Shown piece after piece: positions 17,981-28,621 of a stretch of DNA of 64,000 bases. The number at the start of each line of letters is the position of its first letter. Position 1 is the first letter of the stretch. A program made the position numbers and the translations under genes. The notes below the pieces were generated by a model that was given only the letters and a program-made list of their open reading frames with translations, was not told the origin of the DNA and did no database searches. Source of the DNA: CAWAVN01 sp963825075 (GTDB lineage: Bacteria; Planctomycetota; Planctomycetia; Planctomycetales; Planctomycetaceae); the NCBI GenBank assembly GCA_963825075.1, contig CAWGRX010000015.1, positions 310,001-374,000 of the forward strand, read 5' to 3'.

Positions 17981-18252
17981 AAACGGACCGAATCGCGGAA
18001 CGCACGCGGTGGAGGATGGAGTCGGCGATTCCTCACAACACGGAAACCGCCGTCAACTGGGCAGTATATGGACTTCTACCGTCCACGCCAATGAATTTCC
18101 CTGCAAAGTTCAGAGGATGTCACACCATGCGGGGAAAATCAGAAAATCCCTGAAGCCGGTTCGCGCAGGCGCATGCAAAAGCGGACCGACAACCAAAGCC
18201 GTTCGATTGGGTCCGCCGGAGTCTGCTTATTTTTTGCGGGAGAGCGTTGCGA

Positions 18253-18342
18253 TTAGCCTTTGCGGTGGCGAATTTTGCTACGGTTCCGCCGTTTTTTCCG
18301 CCCCAGTTTGCGTCGCCCTTTCCCCGATTTCTTCGTTCCCAT
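18253..18342 (-). CDS. Very basic 29-residue protein, ribosomal-protein-like
   Basis: The translation is MGTKKSGKGRRKLGRKKRRN then RSKIRHRKG: about half Lys or Arg with no acidic residues, ending in TAA. Size and composition are those of tiny ribosomal proteins or ribosome-associated peptides (for example the bTHX and AURKAIP1/COX24 types), but I cannot match it to a named family. It is too short for ordinary gene callers. The coding strand is divergent from the WD40 gene that starts 180 bp away. The same DNA read on the other strand is part of a non-coding leader. Confidence 0.55.
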   Translation of the reverse strand: MGTKKSGKGRRKLGRKKRRNRSKIRHRKG

Positions 18343-18523
18343 GCGGTCAAAAGTCCTTTGCGATAAAAAGTGGTTTGATGTGACAGGATTTTATTATAGG
18401 CCAAATCGAACAGGCATTCAACAACGCCGCCGGTTTGCCGTTACGTTGACGCAGGCCGATTTGTATGACAGGATGCGAAAAAGAATATATTGGGCAATTC
18501 CGCGAATTGAGGGAGACTGTTTT

Positions 18524-21317
18524 ATGAGGTCCGCACATCAATCATCTCCGCGCCGAAGCCGGTCGCGACGGTATTCCCAGTCTCATCGCTTTCTGTTTTG
18601 CGGGGCGGTGGTCTCAGTGGCGCTCGCCATCTCCGCAGGGGTGGCCCAGGAGCCGGACGTGCTCACGGGGCATACCGATCCCGTGTATCAGGCGGCGTTC
18701 ACGCCCAATGGCAAATGGCTGGTCACCGCCAGTTTCGATAAGACCCTCAAGCTCTGGAACCCCGACACCCACAAATCCGTGCGGACAATGGACGGCCACA
18801 CGGAAATCGTACTTTCGCTGGCGATTTCTCCCGACGGATCGCGAATCGCCTCCGGCAGTTCCGACCGCACGATTCGCTTATGGGACGTGCCGGTCACCGA
18901 ACCCACGGCGTCGCTGGCCGCTCATCTAGGCGGAGTCACGTGCGTGGACACGAACAAAGACGGCAAGCAATACGTCACCGGCGGGAAGGACAAACTCGTC
19001 AAGCTCTGGAACGCCGAGGATGGCAAGCTCATCCGCGAGTTTAAGGGACACACAGCCCCGGTCACGCACGTGTCCTTTCGCAAAGACGATCAGCAAATTA
19101 TTTCCGCCGACGAAACCGGCGTGGTCCGCGTGTTTCAAGCGGCCGACGGCAAGGAACTCGCGGTGTTGGGCGCCCATATCGGCGAAATCCGCGGTCTGGT
19201 TTGGGCACCGAACAATTCGTTTTTCCTCTCCGCCGGGCGGGATGGATTCCTCAAACGCTGGCCGAATCAATTTCAAGAAGTCAAAACCTTCGCCGGGCAT
19301 CAGGCAGCCATCAAACAAATCGCCGTCAGCCCCAACAATGCGCGAGTGGCTTCGTCTTCCGATGACAAAACCGTGCGGGTGTGGGACTTCGGCAACAAAA
19401 ACCAGATCCGCACGCTGGACGGTCACGGCGGCGTGGTGACAGCTCTCGCCTTCAGCAACAACAGCGTCCACCTGGCGACCGGATGTGACGACAAAATCGC
19501 CCGGCTGTTCGACGTCAATAACGGCCAACTTATCAAAGCCTTTCCCGCGCAGGGCGGAGCAATTACGTCCGTCGCGGTGCATCCCAATCAGCAGGAATTC
19601 GCCGCCGCCGATGCCTCCGGGATCGTCAAAATCTACAAGATCGCCGACGGCATGGAGATTCGCGAACTGAAAGGCCATCAAGGCGCGGTGACGGGCGTGT
19701 GCTATTCGCCTAACAGCGCGAACATCATCACCGCCGGGGCGGACAAGACCGTCCGCGTGTGGAACGCCGGCGACGGCAAGGAAATCCGTAAAATCGACAT
19801 AGGCACGCCAGCGAGTTGCGTGGCGGTGTCCTTTAATTCCGCCTGGATCGCCGCGGGCGGGGACGACAAAAAAATCCGCACCTACAACCTCGGCGACGGC
19901 AAGCCGCTCAAAACTTTCGAAGGCCATTCGGAAAAACCCTTGTCAGTCGAGTTCACCCGTGACAATCAGCGGCTGTTGTCTTCCGCGGGTGACGGCACCG
20001 CTCGCTTGTGGGATGTGGGCAAAGGCGATGAACTCCAACAATTCGTCCGGTCCGAAGGTCGCGTGGTCGCGGCGATGTCCACGGACAGCCGGACTGTCGT
20101 CACCGGCGGCAAAAACAAAGACCTCTTCGCCGAAACCCTGGCCGTCCAAACGGTGCAACTCGCTGAGGAGAAAGGCATCCTCGATTTGGCGATCCGCTCC
20201 GCCAGCGATTACTGCGCGACGACGGGTTCCGACGGCAGCGTGAAGATGTGGAACGCAGGGAACTTTTCGCCCGCCCGCGAGTTCCCCGGGCATCAAGGAC
20301 CCGTGTTGAGCGTCGCTTTCAGTCCGAACAACCAACAAATCGCCGCGGGCGGCGAAGACAAAAACCTCATCATCTGGAACGTCAACAACGCCCAGGTGCA
20401 GTACAAAATCCCCACCCCCGCCGAGGTGACGGAAGTCGCCTACAGCCCCGACAGCAAAAAGCTGATCGCCGCGGGCGCGGACAACATCATCCGCAGCTAC
20501 GATCCCGAACCGCCCAACCCGCAGCCCGCCGAACCGCCTTCCCGAAACGTCGCCCAAAGCCTGACCGCCCATACGAAACCGGTGTCTTCGCTGGTCTTCC
20601 TGCCGGATAACCGCACCGCTTTGAGCGCGTCGGCCGACGGCACGCTGAAGACCTGGGCCATCGCCGCCGCCGGGGAAACGGCGAGATTGAACGGGCATGG
20701 CGCAGATATATGGGCTGGCTTTCAGTCCCGACGGGAAGATTTTGGCCTCGGCGTCGGCGGACAAAACCGTGAGGCTCTGGGACTTGGAAAAGAACCAGCA
20801 AATCAAAACTCTCTCCACGCAAGGCGACGCGGTTTATAGCGTGGCGTTCAGCCCCGACGGCAAACTCTTGCTCACCGGCGGAGGCGATAAAACGGTCCGG
20901 CTGATCAACGTCGAAACCGGGGCCGAGGTCAGAAGCTTCCAAGGCCCGGAATACGCCGTTTATAGCGTAGCCTTCAGTCCCGACGGCCAACGCGTCGCCG
21001 CCGCGGGTGTGGGCTTGGGCGATGACCGCAAAGTCTTTCTCTGGGATGTGAATAACCCCGCCCCGATGAGCGTTTTCAGCGGCCATAAAGACGACATTTA
21101 CCGCGTCGAGTTCAGCCCCCAGGGCGATCACTTGCTCTCGGCCGGTTACGCGGGCACATTGAATGTCTGGAAGCCCGGCCAGGAAAAACCGCTGTACTCC
21201 AGCGACCTGCCGATCGTATTATATTCCGCGACCTATAACCCCACAGGCGACCAACTCGCCGTCGCCGCCAACGACGGCCGGGCGTATTTGATCACCCTTC
21301 CTACCGGTGCGAAATAA
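18524..21317 (+). CDS. Large exported WD40-repeat protein (one frame break)
   Basis: About 930 residues. The N-terminus MRSAHQSSPRRSRSRRYSQS precedes a signal core (FLFCGAVVSVALAISAGVAQ). From about residue 45, roughly eighteen WD40 repeats follow, for example LTGHTDPVYQAAFTPNGKWL, ASFDKTLKLW, GSSDRTIRLWD, ADKTVRVWNAGDGKEI and ADKTVRLWDLEKNQ. At about 20700 one extra base shifts the frame; removing a G gives LNGHAQIYGLAFSPDGKILA and rejoins the second part. The start at 18524 is chosen because upstream in-frame residues are basic, repeat-poor and lack a signal. It sits 38 bp before the LRR gene on the same strand. It is probably a periplasmic or surface scaffold; the ligand is unknown. Confidence 0.88.
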
Positions 21318-21355
21318 TTTTGAATCCCAATTTTGCAACATTGAGGATAGACACC

Positions 21356-22189
21356 ATGCCGCGATTGATGATGTTTAGTCTGGTTCTTGCCGCCTTGGGC
21401 GTTTTGAACGCGCGGGTCCGGGCGGCGGATTTGTTTCCTGACAAAAACCTCGAAGCAGCGATCAAAAAGACGCTCAAGAAAGGCGAGAAGGAGGAACTCA
21501 AGGAAGAAGACCTAAAAAACGTCTTCATCCTGCACGCCAACAAGGCGGGCATTAAGGATCTCACGGGCCTCGAGAAGTGTTTTAACTTAGCCGAATTAAA
21601 AATCTCCGGGAATGAAATCTCGGATCTCAAGCCGCTCGCGGACCTCAAGAACTGTCAGAGCCTGTATCTTTCCAACAACAAGATCAGCGACCTCACACCG
21701 CTCGCGGGCTGGGAGAAATTGCAGCACATCGAAGCGGAAAACAATCAGATCAAAAGCCTCGATCCCTTAAAAAAGCTCACAAAGCTGGCGTCCGTGTATC
21801 TGGCGCATAACGAGATCGAATCGCTGGCTCCGGTTGCCGATCTTGTCAAGCTCTCCTCGTTGGATGTGTCTTATAACAAGGTCAAGGACCTTTCGCAGAT
21901 TAAGGGGATCACGGGATTGATGTCATTGAACGTCCGCGACAATCAGATCACCGATCTAGGCCCGCTGTCCCAGATGACCGATCTGCGGTACACCCAACTG
22001 CAAAACAACAAGATCACCGACCTCAAGCCACTTGTGGAAATGGCCAAAAAAGACGCCGCCGGCCCCAAGAACTTCGCTCCGTATTGGAACCTCTATCTCG
22101 CCGGCAACCCGCTGAGCGACGAAGCCAAGTCAAAACAGATCGAGGAACTGAAAAATCTTGGCGTCCGTGTGAACCTCGAATTGAAATAG
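21356..22189 (+). CDS. Exported leucine-rich-repeat protein (internalin-like LRR)
   Basis: A 277-residue protein with a signal peptide (MFSLVLAALGVLNARVRAAD), a short lysine/glutamate-rich helical part, then about seven SDS22-like LRRs of about 22 residues (LAELKISGNEISDLKPLADL, CQSLYLSNNKISDLTPLAGW, LASVYLAHNEIESLAPVADL, LSSLDVSYNKVKDLSQIKGI, YTQLQNNKITDLKPL). It ends with a capping NLYLAGNPLSDEAK. LRRs of this type mediate protein-protein contact. It directly follows the WD40 gene, so the two are probably cotranscribed. Confidence 0.88.
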   Translation: MPRLMMFSLVLAALGVLNARVRAADLFPDKNLEAAIKKTLKKGEKEELKEEDLKNVFILHANKAGIKDLTGLEKCFNLAELKISGNEISDLKPLADLKNCQSLYLSNNKISDLTPLAGWEKLQHIEAENNQIKSLDPLKKLTKLASVYLAHNEIESLAPVADLVKLSSLDVSYNKVKDLSQIKGITGLMSLNVRDNQITDLGPLSQMTDLRYTQLQNNKITDLKPLVEMAKKDAAGPKNFAPYWNLYLAGNPLSDEAKSKQIEELKNLGVRVNLELK

Positions 22190-22426
22190 GGTGCAACCGC
22201 GCGGGAATTGCTTTTGGCAAGTTTTCAAGCCCCGACGAAAGTTTGATTGAAAGTTTGGGCGTTTGTGGATTTTCGGCAACGCTTGTGTTGCGAAAACGCA
22301 ATGGTTTGTCGTCGCAAGGAGGCGGAATTTCCGGGCCGAAAGGGGAATGGGCAATTTTGGCATGCATTTTGTACCGATTTGCCGATTCCGCAATCCACCC
22401 ATTCTAAATGTCCGGAAGATCTCACA

Positions 22427-22570
22427 ATGAACCTGAGACATGTTGCGCTCTTGGTGGGATTGGTCGCGCTCACCATGCTGATCGCCGCCGGCGGTCAAAT
22501 TCAGATCGGCCTGATCTTGACGGTCGTTCTGACATTACTGCTGTGCACCGTCGATCCTCTGGCGGTTTGA
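22427..22570 (+). CDS. Small hydrophobic protein (47 aa)
   Basis: MNLRHVALLVGLVALTMLIA starts the protein, followed by IQIGLILTVVLTLLLCTVDP and a short tail. There are two predicted membrane spans with almost no loop. GGAAGA lies about 9 bases before the ATG. It is preceded by about 240 bp with no other gene and followed directly by a palindromic repeat. No family is recognised. Confidence 0.5.
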   Translation: MNLRHVALLVGLVALTMLIAAGGQIQIGLILTVVLTLLLCTVDPLAV

Positions 22571-22580
22571 GGCCTAAAAA

Positions 22581-22605
22581 AACCGGCGGCTAGCGCCGTG
22601 CCGCT
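22581..22605. repeat. Single arm of the GGCGGCTAGCGCCGTGCCGCT repeat
   Basis: AACCGGCGGCTAGCGCCGTG then CCGCT matches both arms of the inverted pair at 24359-24423. It is a solo arm between two genes that face each other. Confidence 0.8.
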
Positions 22606-22631
22606 TAAAATCCAACAGATAAGGCCGTCTC

Positions 22632-23066
22632 TTAGCTTCGCGGGGGGGTGGTCGTGGTGCAGGCGAAGTCGAGCCGCACCGAGGTTTCGCCTTCCACGGA
22701 GACCTTTCCCGATAAGAAAAACGCCCCCGCGAGTTTTTCGGTGAGGGTGACTTCGATGTCCAGCGTCTCGCCGGGCCGGACCAACCGCCGATACCGCGTG
22801 TTGTTTTGGCGGGTGACGACGGGGACCTGGCCGGGTTCGACGGGGTGCATCTTCGCAATCAGCACCGCCGCCGCTTGAAAGCACGCCTCGCATTCCAAGA
22901 CGCCCGGCAGCACGGGAAAGTCGGGATAATGCCCCTCGAACACGGGCAGATCGGGATCCAGATACTTGCGGGCGCGGATGGTGTTCTCGCCGATGTCCAC
23001 GACTTCATCGAGCCACAAAAACGGCGGCCGATGCGGGATCAGTTTTTGAATCTCGTCAATGTTCAT
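22632..23066 (-). CDS. FabZ-like 3-hydroxyacyl-[acyl-carrier-protein] dehydratase
   Basis: A 144-residue hot-dog-fold protein. It has IQKLIPHRPPFLWLDEV at the start and GHYPDFPVLPGVLECEACFQ at residues 45-64. The His46 and Glu60 spacing matches the catalytic His/Glu of FabZ (GHFPxxPxxPGVLxxEAxAQ). Family members dehydrate 3-hydroxyacyl-ACP in fatty-acid synthesis. The usual Met/Ile after GVL is replaced by Glu, and there are no other fab genes beside it, so this may be a paralogue working in a special lipid or polyketide route rather than housekeeping FabZ. It sits 3 bp downstream of the remains of an immunity-like gene. Confidence 0.82.
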   Translation of the reverse strand: MNIDEIQKLIPHRPPFLWLDEVVDIGENTIRARKYLDPDLPVFEGHYPDFPVLPGVLECEACFQAAAVLIAKMHPVEPGQVPVVTRQNNTRYRRLVRPGETLDIEVTLTEKLAGAFFLSGKVSVEGETSVRLDFACTTTTPPRS

Positions 23067-23069
23067 GGA

Positions 23070-23324
23070 CTAATTGGCGGCCTCATCCGTATTATCATTT
23101 TTAGCTGGTAAAATCGGAATCTTGTACGCCAGCGCACGATCCAGGATCTCTTCAGGTGTCATTTCCCCGTCCGTGTATTTCTAGGGCCAGAAGATGTAAT
23201 CGGACACATTTGGGTCAGGCACGTTATCCTCAAGGATCGAAAGCCACTCATCGCATTGACCGCCGACGTTTGGACCTTCGGTTACGATTCGTTCTACGAG
23301 CTTCACCAACTCGTCTCTCGACAT
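23070..23324 (-). pseudogene. Bacteriocin (colicin/pyocin)-immunity-like gene with an in-frame stop
   Basis: The ATG is preceded by AAGGA. MSRDELVKLVERIVTEG leads to NVPDPNVSDYIFWP, then a TAG stop at 23181-23183. In the same frame the next codons read KYTDGEMTPEEILDRALAYK, ending naturally at 23070. The combination (S/G)DxIxWP followed by a TPExI segment is the signature of the E-colicin/pyocin immunity family, in which SDLIYxP precedes (S/T)PxxI. So one stop codon cuts an 84-residue protein at residue 47. It could be decay or a base-call error. No bacteriocin gene is visible nearby. Confidence in the family is moderate because the sequence is short. Confidence 0.6.
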
Positions 23325-23423
23325 CGAACACGTCTTCCTTAATTCCCCCCCGAGAGGATCAGGGGGTGAACCACTCGAAGGAACATTGATGTTAAAACGC
23401 TGGATCCCCATCAATAACAATCC

Positions 23424-24128
23424 TCAAGCCAAAAACAAGCGTGTCAAGGCTCCCAAGGCGAGGCCGGCGATGGCACCGGTGGGGAGTTGGTGCAGGGCAT
23501 AACCCAGGCCCCAACCCAGCGCGGGACGCCAACCGCGGCCGGGGCCGGCGATTTGCCAGCCGACGTATTCGCCCAGGGAACTCCGGGAAGGCTCGAACAC
23601 GACGCGGCAGCGGCGAAAGCCGAGATACAGTCCCAGCATCAACCCTTGAACCCCGAGTCCCAAGCCGCCCAACAGGCTCCAGGTGGCCAGCGCAGGCCAG
23701 GCGGTTTCGCTTCCCGAAATAATGGGAAACAGCGCCACCGCGAACATCAACCCGCCGGCGACCGAGGCCAAGGCCGTCGGCCATTGGAGGCTTTTGGCAA
23801 ACGCCACGCGCTCGGACTGTTGTTCGGGTGACAGACTGACGGCACCGGCGTAGGGATTGTTTTCGTGGCGGATCAGCCAGAACAGCCACTCCAGACAAAT
23901 CCCATACAGGCTGCTGAGCAGCACCAACCCCAAATATCCGCCCGCCGCCCAGGTGGCATGCAGGGAATAGCCGGCCCCGAACATCGCATTGAGACACCAG
24001 GCGATGAGGCCGCTTACCAGAAATCCCCCGCACCAGATCATCATCCACCGGAGGGCGCTGCCCAGCACGCGGACCACGCTGATCAATCCGAGCACTCCCA
24101 AGATCAAAGGCAGCAGCAAAACGGGCAT
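23424..24128 (-). CDS. Polytopic membrane protein, unknown
   Basis: 234 residues with about six hydrophobic segments (LLLPLILGVLGLISVV, WMMIWCGGFLVSGLIAWCL, GGYLGLVLLSSLYGICLEWL, ALASVAGGLMFAVALFPII, ALATWSLLGGLGLGVQGLML, GAIAGLALGALTRLFLA). The loop HENNPYAGAVSLSPEQQSER is soluble. No known family motif is seen. It faces away from the large PQQ/HEAT gene, with a repeat-rich gap between them. Function cannot be assigned. Confidence 0.7.
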   Translation of the reverse strand: MPVLLLPLILGVLGLISVVRVLGSALRWMMIWCGGFLVSGLIAWCLNAMFGAGYSLHATWAAGGYLGLVLLSSLYGICLEWLFWLIRHENNPYAGAVSLSPEQQSERVAFAKSLQWPTALASVAGGLMFAVALFPIISGSETAWPALATWSLLGGLGLGVQGLMLGLYLGFRRCRVVFEPSRSSLGEYVGWQIAGPGRGWRPALGWGLGYALHQLPTGAIAGLALGALTRLFLA

Positions 24129-24358
24129 CCCGAATTGGAAACTGGCGACGGGAAAATGCGGGTGATTGACTCGCGTGCCTTGGGCGTGCTGCTCGAACCT
24201 CCGACGTGTCGTCCGTAGCGCCGCCCGCCGCGCGGGAGAAAGCTGGAAATCATTCAGGGAGTGCCCGCCCGCAACGATCTCCGCGACAAAACCGGCATGA
24301 CCAGGCTCCTATTGCGGAAACGGTGAGAACTCAGAAACCGGCATATAAGTTGAGGTTT

Positions 24359-24423
24359 GTGAGCGGCACGGCGCTAGCCGCCGGTTCTGCGCACAAAGCC
24401 GGCGGCTAGCGCCGTGCCGCTCA
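24359..24423. repeat. Near-perfect inverted repeat (GAGCGGCACGGCGCTAGCC arms)
   Basis: The left arm GTGAGCGGCACGGCGCTAGC (24359) continues to GCCGGTT, and the right arm GCCGGCGGCTAGCGCCGTGC (24398-24417) mirrors it. The loop is about 10 bp. It would form a long hairpin. The rest of 24129-24623 holds no credible gene. Confidence 0.9.
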
Positions 24424-24623
24424 TTTGGGGACGACTTTCCCAGGACAAACAACCAAGAACCCGAGACATTTTTCCAATCGCGATGGAACCTTGGCAGTCA
24501 ATCAGTATACTAAAATACTGGAGGAGAGGGAGACGGATTCTCGTTCATTCCGAAAAAACGCCGTCCGCTCCCCCAAATCGAAGAACCTTCCTTTGCCGAA
24601 TGGTTGTCCCAGGGAGAATTGTC

Positions 24624-27600
24624 ATGATGTCACGGTCCGATGCCCCGCGTAAGCGGCACGCCCGGTTTCGATGGTTGGGGTTGGCGTGTTGGTTGGGGAT
24701 GGTCAACCTGTGTTGGGGACAATTCGGAGGCGGGTTTATTCCGGCACCCGGTGCGGCCCTTGAGGGATCGGCTTCGCAAAGTAGCGGGACGCCTCTGGAC
24801 ATTGACCGCAGGCTGAAGCAATCAATCGGCCTTGCGGAGGATTATCTGGCCGAGGGCAAAACGCCGGAGGCTTTGGAAATCTGGCAAAACGTCCTGGCGC
24901 ATGCCAAGAACGCGCTGACCACGCACGAAGACTGGAGCGTGAAAACCTTCGCCAAACATAAATACACGATCTACCGGCCGATCACCAGCGAGATCGAACG
25001 CCGATTGGCGAAGCTGCCGCCGGCGGATTTGAGGCTGTATCGCCAAACCTATGATGCCGACGCCGAATTGGTGCTGAAACTCAAAGGCGAGCCGGAACGC
25101 CTGGCGGCTTTGGAAGAAGTCGTCGATCATTACTTTATGAGTTCGCTGGGCGATGAGGCGGCGTATTATCTGGCGATGATGCGGTTCGACGAAGGCGACT
25201 ATGTGGGGTCGGCCCGGCTGATGCAAAAGATCCTGGTCAACTATCCCGAAAGCAACATCTCCCCCAAGCAGCTTCGCTACCGGCTGGCTTTGACGTGCGT
25301 CCGCATGCGGGATTTTGCGAATGCCAAGACGTATTGGGCCGACTACCAGGATTTGGCGGGGGGCCAGGTTCCGGAAATCGTCCGCCGCACGTACCGGCAG
25401 GAGCTGGCCCGCGCGGAAAAAGCCTTGGAGCCGCTGGCCGATCGGCCCGCTTCGTGGAAAATGCAATTGGGCGGACCGGCCCGCAACCGCGACATGCCCG
25501 CCTTGCCGTCCGATTCGGTGGACGAACAGCTTTCCGAAAATTGGGTGGTTCCGTTTGAGACGCAAATCCAGCAAACGGTATCGAACAACCGAAACGCGCG
25601 GACGTTGGTCCTGGCGGGTGGACGCGTCGTTCAAGTCGCCCGGCGCTTGGGCAGCAGTTCCACGGCGCGGTCCACGACGCAGCGGAAAGCCTTGGACGAG
25701 GAATGGCGGAACAACGGCTGGATGCCCGCCCGCCAGTTGTATTTCGATCAAGGCCGGATGTTTATCAACGGCAATGCGCGGGTGCTGTGTTTCGACTCGG
25801 AATCGGGCCGGACGTTGTGGATGGGCCGGCGGTATCAATACGAAGCCGACCCCGCGATTCGCTATTTCGCCGCGGTGGGAGGCAACCTCAATCAAGGGCC
25901 GGGGCGGTTGCCGATCACGATTCCAGAAATCCGCTTGTTCGGCGACCGCGTGCATCCGCTGATGACCCTCGATGAAGGGACCATTTACGCCTTAGAAGGC
26001 CAATTGCTCGATTGGGGAGTCAAACCCCGTGACGACGTGATGCAAAACACCAACGTCGTTATGGGCATGCGGCGGGCCAGGCAGAACTGGATGGCCGCTT
26101 ATGATGCCCGCACCGGGAAGTTGAAGTGGTATCGCGAAGCGGCCGATCCCGGGAAAGACGAAGCCGAGTCGAGGGCCGCTCCCACGGGATTTCTGGCGGC
26201 ACCGGTTCCGTTTGGCGATCGGCTGCTGGTGCCCGTATCCAACAAGGGCGAATTGTGGGTGTATTCGCTCCACAAAGACACCGGCAAGACCGATTGGAAG
26301 ATGTTTTTATGGGACGAGCCGCTCGACGGCGTTTCGCCGTGGTCGGCCGTGGGGACGGCAGTCGAGGGCGCGGATTTCTACGTCGCGACCGGGATGGGAC
26401 TGGTGTTCGCATTGGATGCCGCCACCGGAAAAGTGCACTGGGCCACACGTTATGAACGCCAGGGATTCCGGCCCAACGCGAACACCCGCGTCGTTAATCC
26501 CGCTATGTTGGCCGCCGCCGTCAAAAACGGCTGGATTGAAGATCTGGTCATTCCGCAGGGCAATCAACTCGTCGTTTTGCCCTCCGATTACGACCACATC
26601 ATCACTTTGGACCGCCGGACGGGGAACTTGTTGTGGGACTCGCCACAAGTGCCGTTCGACGGCGACCCCCGCGCCACCTATTGCCTGGGCGTTTCGGGGC
26701 AGGGCTTGTTCGTCGGCGGGAAGACCGTGGTGCGGAAATACGACATACCTTCGGGCCGGCTGCTTTGGGAATGTCCCGTGGAACACGCATCCGGGCAGGC
26801 GGCGCTCACGCCCTCCGCGATTTACGTGCCCAATACGGATTCCATCCTCAAGGTCGATTCCGAAACCGGCCAGCTCACGAGCCAGACCAAAGTCTATACG
26901 CCCACCGGCGAACCGGTGGGAAATTTGTTCTCCGACGGCCGGCATCTCTTCGGCGTCGGGGCCCAACGGGTTTATGCCCTGGCCAGCTTGACCGACCGCA
27001 TGCGAACTCTGGCCGCGCGGATCGAACAAGGCGACGGACAGGCGCAACTCACCCGCATGCGAATTCATCTCCAGCAGGAAAACCGCCTGGCGGCCATCGA
27101 CGACCTCCGCGCCGCCTGCCGGAAAATACGCCAGCGCGAAGGGCTGCTGCACTCGTGGGTGGCATTGTACGGCGGGCTGGAAGAACTCAACCTGCCCAGC
27201 GAAGATCCGGAAACTGCGCTGACCATGCTCGTGGAGTCCCACGTGCCCGCCGTCGCCCAGGATGACCGGCCCCGCGACGAGATTTCTCAATCCATCAATT
27301 CCACCTTGGAAACCCAGCGGGGTAATTTGATCTACTCGGCCTTGCAATCCATTAAGGCGGACGAGCGCTCCTCCGCCTTGGAAACGGTGCTGGCGGCGAC
27401 GATGTTGTGCACCACGCCGCAACTCGAAAACTTTGCCGTTCGCACCGTGGCCGAATTGGCGGGGAAAAACGACCGCCCGCTGTTGGAAGCCGCGCTCAAA
27501 ACCGGCACGGTCCCCACGCGGCTCGCCGCCGCCGAGGCGCTTCTCAAAATTCGGCCCGACGATTCTCAAACTCTCGCGGGCGGTTTGCTCGGCGATCCCG

Positions 27601-28585
27601 AAGACCGGGTGCGGATCCGCGGGGCGCTGTTTTGGCCAATCAAGGCGACCGGGGCATCCTGCCGATTCTCGGCGATTTGTTGGAATCGGACGATCTCAAC
27701 GTGCGGGTGCAGGGGGCGTCCATCCTGCGGGCGCTCACCAAGCAAAACTTCCGCTTCACCGCTTACGAAAAACCCGATGTCCGCGCTCCAGTCGTCGCCA
27801 AGTGGAAAAACTGGATCAAAACCGAAGGCCGGACCGCCGAGTTGGCCTTCCCCCTCCGCTACGGCGGCAAACTTCGCGGGCACACCCTGTACACGGTTTA
27901 CAACAACAGCACCGTTTACGAAACGGATCAAAATGGGACCGTCGTCTGGCGGCACAGCATCAGCGGACCGTGGTCCTGCCAAGGGCTTCCCAACGGGAAC
28001 CGCTTGATCTCCTCCTACCGCACCCGCTCCATCCACGAATTCGACGAGAACGGCAAGGAGGTCTGGAAAAAAGACAACCTGCCCGGAACGCCCTTCAGCG
28101 TGGAGCGGCTCGATAATGGCAACACCCTCGTGAGTTGCTCGAACAATCGCATTTACGAATACACCCCCCAGGGGAAAGTCGTTTGGGAAACTTCGGTCTC
28201 AGGCAATCCGCGGTCTGCGAAGCGTCTCTCCAATGGGAACACCTTGATCGCCGTTTACAGCCGGAACGAAGTCGTCGAAGTCGATATGAAGGGCAAAGTC
28301 GTCTGGAGAGCCGCGAACGTCAACACGCCCATCACGGCCCAGCGGCTGTCCAACGGGCATACGCTGGTGGCCCAATACAACAGCCATCTCATCGTCGAGT
28401 TGGACGCCGGCGGAAAAACCGTGTGGCAAAAACAATGGAGCCATCCCATGTACGACGTGCAGCGGCTGGAGAACGGCAACACTTTGATCGCCGACTCCAT
28501 CGGCTGGACCGAAATCGATCCCGCAGGAAAAACCGTCAAGCAGGTCCGCCAGACCAACGGCGTCCGCGGCATCTCCCGGTATTAA
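24624..28585 (+). CDS. Very large exported TPR/PQQ-propeller/HEAT/propeller protein (one frame break)
   Basis: About 1320 residues. ATG 24624 has AGGGAG at good spacing and gives a signal peptide (FRWLGLACWLGMVNLCWG). Order: a helical repeat region (residues about 50-260); a BamB/PQQ-like propeller (FINGNARVLCFDSESGRTLW, DYDHIITLDRRTGNLLWDSP); HEAT-like repeats (about 890-1040, ending NVRVQGASILRALTKQNFRF); and a C-terminal propeller of about seven 40-residue units with the signature RLxNGNTLV...E.D..GKVVW. At about 27631 one base is missing; restoring it reads GALFLANQGDRGILPILGDL and joins the halves. The HEAT and C-terminal propeller parts are paralogous to the next two genes. The role is unknown; it looks like an extracytoplasmic scaffold. 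Confidence 0.82.
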
Positions 28586-28621
28586 ATAAACACAATCTCC
28601 ATTAAAAAAACGGAGCCTCCC

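Noticed and set aside
22350..22375. Sigma-54-like promoter TTGGCATGCATTTTGTA upstream of the 47-residue gene
   Set aside because: The -24 GG is present but the -12 GC is GT and flanking positions fit poorly.
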